Source of the DNA: JBPCNH01 sp051001455
GTDB taxonomy: Bacteria; Actinomycetota; CADDZG01; WHSQ01
Direction: 5' to 3'
Assembly: GCA_051001455.1 (NCBI GenBank)
Contig: JBPCNH010000010.1
Location: 1-14,020, forward strand
DNA length: 14,020 nucleotides
Below are positions 8,629 through 13,519 of the stretch, piece after piece. A program made the position numbers and the translations under genes. Within the stretch, counting starts at the first letter, position 1. Every line of letters begins with the position of its first letter. The notes under the pieces were generated by a model. That model worked only from the letters and a program-made list of their open reading frames with translations, made no database searches and was not told where the DNA came from.

Positions 8629-9859
8629 AGCCAGCCAGTGAGCTCGCCCAAGTCCTTTGAGAGGGGGCATATGAAGCCACTATCCGGGTAGGAATCACAA
8701 GACGTACGCCATGTGCTTTCATTTCGTCCGTCTGTGCGACAGAGATGCCGGGCTCCAGGGTACAGAGGTGTTTCTCCGGGATTCGCTCGGCTTCCGAGAG
8801 TATTTGTCGCCACCGGTCTTTGCAGGTCGACTTGGCTCCGAGCATGTGCAAGGACTCAGTGGGTGCCGAGGGATTTCGGTAGGTCTCGATGCTTGGGAAC
8901 AAGAAGTCCGGCCGAGCATTGTTCTCGGTGACCGATTGGTAGGAGTACTCGACGCCGCAGGCGTCAAATACAGCACGCAGGTGATGCTCGAGGGCGAGTC
9001 CCATTCGGGCCTTCCGCCGGTTCTGCACGCTCAGCGAGAAGCCGATGAAGTCGTCGACGTCAGTGAAGCCCGCGTCGAGCTTCTGGATGACCAGGTACTC
9101 TTCGAGAGCCCGAAACAGGGCTTCTTCGCGCTCCAGCCACACCAGGAGCGCTTCGTCAGGATCGGCGGCGGCATCCGCCGCGGCCTGCTCCCGGGCGAAT
9201 GCCGACATCTGCGCCGTCGAGGGGAACGCTATGCCGAAGCGGCGTCGGACCAGATCGAGGTCGCTCGCGGGAGGCCGATCATCGGAGTGAACGAAACCCA
9301 GGGCTTCGACGATCTCTTGAGATTCCACTCGTTTCGAACGTTCGGCCAGAACGCTGGGATCCGGAATGACGAACTTGTCGAGGCGGTCCGGATCAAGGCC
9401 GAAGAGCCAGCAAAGCTGAGACTCCAGCGTTGAGCCAGGAGCAACAACAAGCGCCACGAGGGCTCGTCGGCTGACGGGCGACATTCCTAGCAAGAGAACA
9501 AGGTCTCCGGGCTCCGCATTCCTCAAGAACGCATCCGAATCATCTGTATCGTAGTAGAGCCGATACTCGGGAGAGCGGTGGGGCTGATTCTCGCGGGTGT
9601 CATACCATGAATATCTGCCCACAACATCAGTGACGATCCCCTCAGCGTCGTCGAGCCGCAGCCAGCGTATCGGTGCGCCACTGATACGGTCGATTCCCAG
9701 GGCGGCCTTGAGCGGCCTCGATCCCCCGATCTCGTGCTGGTTGGATCCGTGCCCTGGAAGGTCTACCGCGACGAGTCGTTTGCCAGCTACCCACCCGATC
9801 CGGCCACCGCCTCTCGATTCCGAGTCGAAGATCTGCAGGGTCCGCTGCGGATCGGACAT
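8609..9859 (-). CDS. EcoRII-like type II restriction endonuclease, predicted CCWGG
   Basis: 416 residues from ATG 9859, which overlaps the methyltransferase TGA by one base. The C-terminal half matches the EcoRII catalytic domain: NRRKARMGLALEHHL, TENNARPDFLFPS with Asp318, then AKSTCKDRW with Lys343 and Lys347, and Glu356 in SEAERI. The spacing (25 residues from Asp to first Lys, 9 from second Lys to Glu) equals that of the EcoRII active site as I remember it (D299, K324, K328, E337). The N-terminal 170 residues are divergent but include EYRLYYDTDDSDAF and GDLVLLL, consistent with an effector or DNA-binding domain like EcoRII-N. EcoRII cuts CCWGG, and the adjacent Dcm-like methylase fits that site. 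Role: cleavage of unmodified incoming DNA. Inference: specificity is CCWGG or a close relative. Confidence 0.92.
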   Translation of the reverse strand: MSDPQRTLQIFDSESRGGGRIGWVAGKRLVAVDLPGHGSNQHEIGGSRPLKAALGIDRISGAPIRWLRLDDAEGIVTDVVGRYSWYDTRENQPHRSPEYRLYYDTDDSDAFLRNAEPGDLVLLLGMSPVSRRALVALVVAPGSTLESQLCWLFGLDPDRLDKFVIPDPSVLAERSKRVESQEIVEALGFVHSDDRPPASDLDLVRRRFGIAFPSTAQMSAFAREQAAADAAADPDEALLVWLEREEALFRALEEYLVIQKLDAGFTDVDDFIGFSLSVQNRRKARMGLALEHHLRAVFDACGVEYSYQSVTENNARPDFLFPSIETYRNPSAPTESLHMLGAKSTCKDRWRQILSEAERIPEKHLCTLEPGISVAQTDEMKAHGVRLVIPTRIVASYAPSQRTWASSLAGFVGVVA

Positions 9860-11073
9860 CAGGCAGCTTCCTCGTCGATGAAGTCGAAGAGAGACGTCTG
9901 GGTAAGCGGCGGATAGTGGTCGTGAAACATCCGGATCACCTCCATCGCGATCCTCTGGATGAGCGGCACCACGACCGCATTGCCTAGTTGACGGTACGCC
10001 TGCGTGTCCGACACTGGCATCTTGAAGTCTTCGGGAAAGCCCATCAGACGCTTGCACTCGGGCGGCGTGAGCCGGCGCGGATTCTTGCCGCGACCGCGGT
10101 CGACCAGGATCTCCGATCCATCCTTGTGATACCGGGCGCTAAGAGTGCGTGCCACGTCGTCGGGCCCGCTCAGGCTGTAGCCGAATCCATTCCCCTTCTT
10201 CCGGTGCTTCTCGGCGTAGTCCTGCAGGTACTGCCAGAGCTTGTCGCTGAGGGTGTACTTCTCATCCACCTCATCGTGGTCGAGCAGGATCGTCTTCAGG
10301 GAAGGACCTACGGTTGGCATCCGCGGGAAATCGAACGGCACATCACGATCGAAGCCGACAATGAAGATTCGCTCCCGATGCTGAGGCACGACGTGGCAGG
10401 CGTCGAGGACCCGATCGTGGATGTGGTAGCCGAGGTCTTCGAGCGACTTCCGGATCACCGCGTAGGTCTTCCCGCCGTCATGGTTCCGCAGGTGCTTCAC
10501 GTTCTCGAGCAGGAATGCGCGCGGCCGGTGGTGCGCGATGAGCCGCTTGATCTCGAAGAACAGCGTCCCGCGGGTCGGATCATCGAAACCGTGCTTGCGA
10601 TCCAGACTCGCGAGCTTCGACACACCGGCCAAGCTGAATGGCTGGCAGGGAAAGCCGCCCAGCAAGACATCAAAACCAGGGACGTCTTTCGACGCGATCT
10701 TGGTGATGTCGCCTTGAGGCGCCTCGCCGAAGTTCGCTTCGTACGTCTGGCAGGCGAACCTGTCGATCTCCGATGAGAAAACGCAGTGTCCGCCCAGGTC
10801 CTCGAACGGCAACCGGAGGCCACCGATCCCCGCAAACAGGTCGATGAACCGGAACTCGATTGGCCGAACCGAACTCAGCTGGGTTCGGTCGTTCGAGACG
10901 AGCTCGCGCTTCCGGCGGAACTCCGCGAGACGAATCTCGGAGTATCGACGGTAGTCGTTTGCGGGATCCCGTTCGGCCGGTAGGATCCCTTTATTGTCCC
11001 AGCGACGGACCGTCTTCTCCGATACACCGAGAAATTCGGCGGCCTGCGACACAGTCAGCGTGCGTACTGGCAT
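9859..11073 (-). CDS. dcm: DNA (cytosine-5) methyltransferase with N-terminal MerR/BldC-like helix-turn-helix
   Basis: 404 residues; ATG 11073 has GGGAG 5 bases upstream. Residues 5-55 form a MerR-family helix-turn-helix (TVSQAAEFLGVSEKTVRRWD, then a wing with YRRYSEIRLAEF). Residues 75-385 hold the full C5-methylase set: motif I FIDLFAGIGGL, motif IV PCQPFS with catalytic Cys143, motif VI ENV (190-192), motif VIII QHRERIFIVGF, target recognition around GNGFGYS and TLSARYHKDG (294-319), motif IX RRLTPPECKRLMGF and motif X RQLGNAVVVP. The recognition segment closely resembles that of E. coli Dcm, which methylates the inner C of CCWGG. Role: protects host sites from the adjacent nuclease. The helix-turn-helix probably lets the enzyme repress its own gene, as other cytosine methylases with N-terminal helix-turn-helix regions do. 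The 3' end overlaps the endonuclease start. Confidence 0.95.
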   Translation of the reverse strand: MPVRTLTVSQAAEFLGVSEKTVRRWDNKGILPAERDPANDYRRYSEIRLAEFRRKRELVSNDRTQLSSVRPIEFRFIDLFAGIGGLRLPFEDLGGHCVFSSEIDRFACQTYEANFGEAPQGDITKIASKDVPGFDVLLGGFPCQPFSLAGVSKLASLDRKHGFDDPTRGTLFFEIKRLIAHHRPRAFLLENVKHLRNHDGGKTYAVIRKSLEDLGYHIHDRVLDACHVVPQHRERIFIVGFDRDVPFDFPRMPTVGPSLKTILLDHDEVDEKYTLSDKLWQYLQDYAEKHRKKGNGFGYSLSGPDDVARTLSARYHKDGSEILVDRGRGKNPRRLTPPECKRLMGFPEDFKMPVSDTQAYRQLGNAVVVPLIQRIAMEVIRMFHDHYPPLTQTSLFDFIDEEAA

Positions 11074-11086
11074 GGTATCTCCCGGT

Positions 11087-11106
11087 AACCCTGGACAACC
11101 CTGGAC
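11087..11106. repeat. Tandem 10-mer AACCCTGGAC x2, candidate operator of the methyltransferase gene
   Basis: AACCCTGGAC occurs twice head to tail (11087-11096 and 11097-11106), one helical turn apart, 14 to 33 bases upstream of the methyltransferase ATG. Each copy contains CCTGG, the predicted CCWGG target. BldC, the best-known single-domain MerR-type regulator, binds direct repeats, so the methylase's own N-terminal domain is a natural ligand. The sites could also make expression respond to methylation. The repeat is exact; the operator role is inference. Confidence 0.55.
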
Positions 11107-11140
11107 ACATGATGGCCCTCGGGGGGGAAGATGGGCAAGG

Positions 11141-11158
11141 GGTCTGACAGACCGGTCT
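11141..11158. repeat. Interlaced palindromes GGTCTGACAGACC and AGACCGGTCT
   Basis: Between the glycosylase stop and the methyltransferase start, GGTCTG-A-CAGACC (11141-11153) and the perfect 10-base palindrome AGACCGGTCT (11149-11158) share a half-site, giving three GGTCT/AGACC half-sites in 18 bases. No T-tract follows on either strand, so a regulator site is more likely than a classical terminator. A weak hairpin ending the glycosylase transcript is the alternative. Confidence 0.4.
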
Positions 11159-11188
11159 TGGGCGGCGCCTGGGCTGCGTTGTGGCCGG

Positions 11189-11872
11189 TTAGCTATCTCG
11201 TCCGGACGCGGCGTACGCGCACGTCTCGGCCAAGGGGCACGCCTCGCAGTCCGGCAACCGGGGCGTGCAGATCAGCGCGCCAAGGTCGATCAAGCCGAGG
11301 CTGTAGAGACGGGCCTCCCCCGGATCCTGCGGAAGGTGGTTGTCCACCCATTCGTGGACACTCCGCTTCCGCCGATCCGAATCCGAGAACTCGATCCCGT
11401 AGTAGCGTGAGTAGACCCGCAGGATGTTCGAGTCCACGACACCGGTGGGCTTCCCGAAGGCGTAGGTGAGCGTTGAGCCGGCCGCGTACTGGCCGACGCC
11501 GGGGAGGCTCATCAGGGCGTCGCGGTTGGCGGGGACTTCGCCGCCATACTCCGCCACGAGCTCACGGCAGAGATTCCAGTAGTGGTCGGCCCGCCACTTG
11601 AGGCCGAGGGCGTCGAACCACTCGTCGACACGATCGCGGCCGAGGGCGAGGACGTCGACGGGGCCGGACGTGGTTTGCTCGAGCTCCTCGAAGATCGGCA
11701 CGACCTGGTCGGCCCGGGTGCGCTGGAGGAAGATCTCCACGCTGAGGACGTGGAATGGGATCGAGGAAAGTCGCCAGGGAAACGACCGTCCCTGGTGCGC
11801 TTCCCAACGCCCCAAACGGGACACGAGCTCAGAATCCGACACTGGCACTGTCATCTGGGTACCATCCGTCAT
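11189..11872 (-). CDS. HhH-GPD DNA glycosylase, Mig-type T:G mismatch repair for 5-methylcytosine sites
   Basis: 227 residues from ATG 11872, chosen because GGAGGTG lies 3 bases upstream; the open frame extends to 12007 but the extra residues have no family match. Order: FPWR (31-34), EIFLQRTRADQV with Glu46, helix-hairpin-helix LPGVGQYAAG (123-132), catalytic Asp147 in VVDSN, and a 4Fe-4S loop with Cys202, 209, 212 and 218 (C-X6-C-X2-C-X5-C). The decisive residue is Tyr129: endonuclease III has Lys there, MutY has Ser, and the Mig.MthI T:G glycosylase has Tyr 18 residues before its Asp, the same spacing as here. Mig.MthI is likewise encoded beside a cytosine methylase. Role: removing T opposite G after 5-methylcytosine deaminates, replacing the Vsr endonuclease usual in such islands. 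It lacks the C-terminal domain of full-length MutY. Confidence 0.88.
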   Translation of the reverse strand: MTDGTQMTVPVSDSELVSRLGRWEAHQGRSFPWRLSSIPFHVLSVEIFLQRTRADQVVPIFEELEQTTSGPVDVLALGRDRVDEWFDALGLKWRADHYWNLCRELVAEYGGEVPANRDALMSLPGVGQYAAGSTLTYAFGKPTGVVDSNILRVYSRYYGIEFSDSDRRKRSVHEWVDNHLPQDPGEARLYSLGLIDLGALICTPRLPDCEACPLAETCAYAASGRDS

Positions 11873-11875
11873 CGT

Positions 11876-11882
11876 CACCTCC
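11876..11882 (-). promoter_or_regulatory. Shine-Dalgarno GGAGGTG fixing the glycosylase start
   Basis: GGAGGTG is followed by ACG and the ATG at 11872. It is the strongest ribosome-binding site in the island and rules against the longer TTG-initiated reading from 12007. The spacing of 3 to 4 bases is short but workable. Confidence 0.7.
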
Positions 11883-12013
11883 GAGGCAATTGCCATCCGC
11901 CGAGCATCCCGCCGTATCAAGAAATCGCCGCACCAGAATACCGTCCTCTCGGATCGAACTGATCGAGGGCGGGAAACGCGCTGCAGGAGATCTCGGGCAC
12001 GAGCCAAAGAATC

Positions 12014-12190
12014 CTATCGGAATCGACGGTAGTCGCGATCCGCAGACCGCTCACATTCGGTCAGCGCTCCACTGATTTCTCCGCCTCGAGGCATCCCACG
12101 CATTGCACCGTCTGTAGCTCTTTTTTGTCCTTGGGCGAGCACGTGAAAGTACTGTGGCGAAATACCAGTGTGTGCAAACAGGTTGAACAT
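12014..12190 (-). CDS. Possible small ORF, perhaps remnant of a helix-turn-helix controller
   Basis: ATG 12190 is preceded by AAGGAG with 4 to 5 bases of spacing, a good ribosome-binding site in the AT-rich core. It would encode 58 residues. The start, LFAHTGISPQYFHVLAQG followed by QKRAT, resembles helices 2 and 3 of an Xre-type helix-turn-helix, the fold of restriction-modification controller proteins. However, helix 1 is missing and the remaining residues look like unstructured, non-conserved sequence. It could be a short leader peptide, a decayed controller gene that lost its frame, or chance. It lies on the same strand as the defence operon, 141 bases before the glycosylase start. Confidence 0.3.
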   Translation of the reverse strand: MFNLFAHTGISPQYFHVLAQGQKRATDGAMRGMPRGGEISGALTECERSADRDYRRFR

Positions 12191-12207
12191 ATAACTCCTT
12201 ATATAAC
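12189..12207. repeat. Direct repeat ATATAAC with 12-base period
   Basis: ATATAAC occurs at 12189-12195 and 12201-12207 with TCCTT between, about one helical turn apart. The second copy overlaps the 8-base palindrome TTATATAA (12199-12206). On the minus strand the spacer supplies part of the AAGGAG of the small ORF, so a protein bound here would cover that ribosome-binding site. A plausible regulator site; low complexity means chance is possible. Confidence 0.35.
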
Positions 12208-12293
12208 AAGAACTTGCGTGGTTTACTGGTCGGTCGTATCCTTGGGTCAGGAAGGGCTCATTGGAGGCCACCACCACACCGACGACCAACGTC

Positions 12294-12300
12294 AAGGAGG
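12294..12300 (+). promoter_or_regulatory. Shine-Dalgarno AAGGAGG for the DUF4145-like gene
   Basis: AAGGAGG stands 6 bases before ATG 12307. It selects this start over upstream in-frame starts (from 12214), whose extra residues are Arg/Pro-rich and unlike the rest of the protein. Confidence 0.75.
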
Positions 12301-12306
12301 GCAACG

Positions 12307-13128
12307 ATGGAAAGCAGATTCTGGGGTCAGGTTGAGGACTGGTTGGAGGACGACATTGCCTCACTGCGGTACGAATTCGGGCTCGACGCTGACACGGCGC
12401 CGCGCGAGTGGAAGAGGGACCCGAGGGCATGGGAGACAGCCAGACGGGTGGATCGGCTAGCCGACGCGCTTGTCAGGTTCGTCAAGGACGAGTACAGGAC
12501 GCCGCTCGACGAACCCTCTGAGATCGCAACGCTGCGCCGCACCACAATACCAAGGCCAGTTCAAGACAAGCTCGCACGGATGCGAGACGCGTTTCTTCGA
12601 GCTGAAGGAGAGCCGGGGTTGGATCTCTCCGATGCCTGGACCGTGGAGTCGGTGCCGGTGCTCGATCTTCTATCTTCGCTCTGCCTGAGGAAGCTCGGCC
12701 CGCAGGGAATGAAGTGGGAGGCGACGGGTGGTATTTCTCGACTCGCGGAAATCGCCTCGTTGCCCGTACCCGAACCGGGCTTGCCGGAGTCCGTGCTGCG
12801 CTACCGTTTCGAAGCACTAGACGCATATGCACATGGAAGTCTTGCGATGTGTACAGTCTGGTGCCGGTCCGCAGTTGAGCGTGGGGTAAAGGATGCTCTC
12901 CAGGCGCGGAATATTTGTAGAGACGGAAGCCCGACAATGGGGGATTGCATCCGACTGGCTGTCCTCCACGGAGCTCTGGATCAGGGCCTCGCACCTGCGG
13001 CCAAGAAAGTATATTTGCGGGGTTCGAAGGCGGTGCATGAAGATCCCGCGCTGGTCGGGGACACGCTGGAAACAGTTCGAGCAGCGATGATCATCCTGGA
13101 GGATCTACGCCGCCGCTGGCCGACGTGA
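12307..13128 (+). CDS. Protein with DUF4145-like C-terminal domain
   Basis: 273 residues, divergent from the defence operon. The N-terminal half (1-165) is mainly helical and charged and I do not recognise it. Residues about 170-270 resemble DUF4145: LDAYAHGSLAMCTVWCRSAV with VERGVKDAL, then AAKKVYLRGSKAVHED, then a final helix TLETVRAAMIILEDLRRR. Known: DUF4145 domains occur alone or fused to nucleases and helicases in restriction and other defence loci; their chemistry is not established. A HEPN-like helical-bundle fold is conceivable because of the R-X4-H type spacing in RGSKAVH, but this is inference. Its position, sharing a control region with the operon, suggests an accessory or regulatory defence role, though it could equally be unrelated. 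Confidence 0.75.
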   Translation: MESRFWGQVEDWLEDDIASLRYEFGLDADTAPREWKRDPRAWETARRVDRLADALVRFVKDEYRTPLDEPSEIATLRRTTIPRPVQDKLARMRDAFLRAEGEPGLDLSDAWTVESVPVLDLLSSLCLRKLGPQGMKWEATGGISRLAEIASLPVPEPGLPESVLRYRFEALDAYAHGSLAMCTVWCRSAVERGVKDALQARNICRDGSPTMGDCIRLAVLHGALDQGLAPAAKKVYLRGSKAVHEDPALVGDTLETVRAAMIILEDLRRRWPT

Positions 13129-13136
13129 TGCGGGTG

Positions 13137-13176
13137 CCTCCGAGGCTCGGACCGTTGGCGGTTCGAGTCTCGGAGG
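13137..13176. terminator. 18-bp hairpin after the DUF4145-like gene
   Basis: CCTCCGAG (13137-13144) pairs with CTCGGAGG (13169-13176), and CTCGGACCG (13146-13154) with CGGTTCGAG (13159-13167), around a TTGG loop. With G13145 opposite T13168, the stem is 18 continuous pairs, two of them G-T. It begins 9 bases after the stop codon, where a terminator is expected. No T-run follows, so termination would be weak or Rho-assisted; mRNA 3'-end protection is an alternative. Confidence 0.55.
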
Positions 13177-13233
13177 GTGTCAAGCGACGCGAATTCTTAT
13201 GACCTGAATTGCCCCGGGTTCACCGGAGAGCTC

Positions 13234-13380
13234 CTGAGTTTCCGAGCATCCGATCTTCTCGGCGATCTACCGGATCGCCGCCTACTCCAAGTCGTAGATG
13301 TCCACATTCTCCAAAACCAGCCGGATCACCCGCTCCTTCACTTTTGCTGGATACCGCTTGAACTGTATTCCTGACCCCAT
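13234..13380 (-). pseudogene. Remnant of an IS3-family transposase OrfA
   Basis: Read from ATG 13380, the frame gives FKRYPAKVKERVIRLVLENV followed by IYDLE, then a TAG (13284-13282), AAIR, another TAG (13269-13267), and IAEKIGCSET. This is the N-terminal helix-turn-helix of IS3/IS911-type OrfA, whose usual text at these points is close to EWAAIRSIAEKIGC, so a Trp and a Ser codon appear to have become stops. The match ends after about 48 codons, where a single-base loss would shift the frame. There is no OrfB in the window and I see no terminal repeats. The element is dead and marks past insertion at the island edge. Confidence 0.75.
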
Positions 13381-13519
13381 CCTCTCACTGAATGGAGCCT
13401 CCGACAAACCTGGGGCGGTTCAAACAGGCCACGCCCCCGTATGGCCCAAGAGCCACGCAACTACAGCGCGGGCTCCTCCCGCAGCAACTCCCCAAACTGC
13501 CGTGGCGTCAGGATCCGCA

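Larger units (their letters stand above)
11873..12306. other. Divergent control region between the defence operon and the DUF4145-like gene
   Basis: These 434 bases separate the two start codons. The half next to the glycosylase has ordinary high GC and no recognisable gene in frame with it. Bases about 12120-12240 are clearly AT-richer than the rest of the window (TTTTTT at 12121, TTATATAA at 12199) and should hold the divergent promoters, though I found no -35/-10 pair with good spacing. A possible small ORF, a direct repeat and the AAGGAGG of the plus-strand gene are listed separately. By eye I see no convincing sigma-54 -24/-12 site here. Confidence 0.5.

Noticed and set aside
9860..10057. 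66-residue N-terminal extension of the endonuclease inside the methyltransferase gene
   Set aside because: It lies over conserved methylase motifs IX and X in another frame; ATG 9859 overlapping the TGA is the natural start.
9988..10776. 262-residue plus-strand ORF opposite the methyltransferase
   Set aside because: The minus strand carries all C5-methylase motifs; this is an antisense shadow common in high-GC DNA.
11189..11872. Adenine glycosylase MutY
   Set aside because: Tyr rather than Ser precedes the catalytic Asp by 18 residues, the MutY C-terminal domain is missing, and the gene sits beside a cytosine methylase.
11873..12007. 45-residue N-terminal extension of the glycosylase starting at TTG 12007
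   Set aside because: A strong GGAGGTG precedes ATG 11872, and the extension is Arg-rich and has no family match.
12191..12430. Long version of the small minus-strand ORF reaching 12430
   Set aside because: It would overlap the start of the DUF4145-like gene, is Pro/Arg-rich, and only the internal ATG 12190 has a ribosome-binding site.
13137..13176. tRNA gene or tRNA 3' end (GGTTCGAGTC)
   Set aside because: The bases flanking the loop do not form a T-stem and no anticodon or D arm lies upstream; the segment is better explained as one arm of the hairpin.
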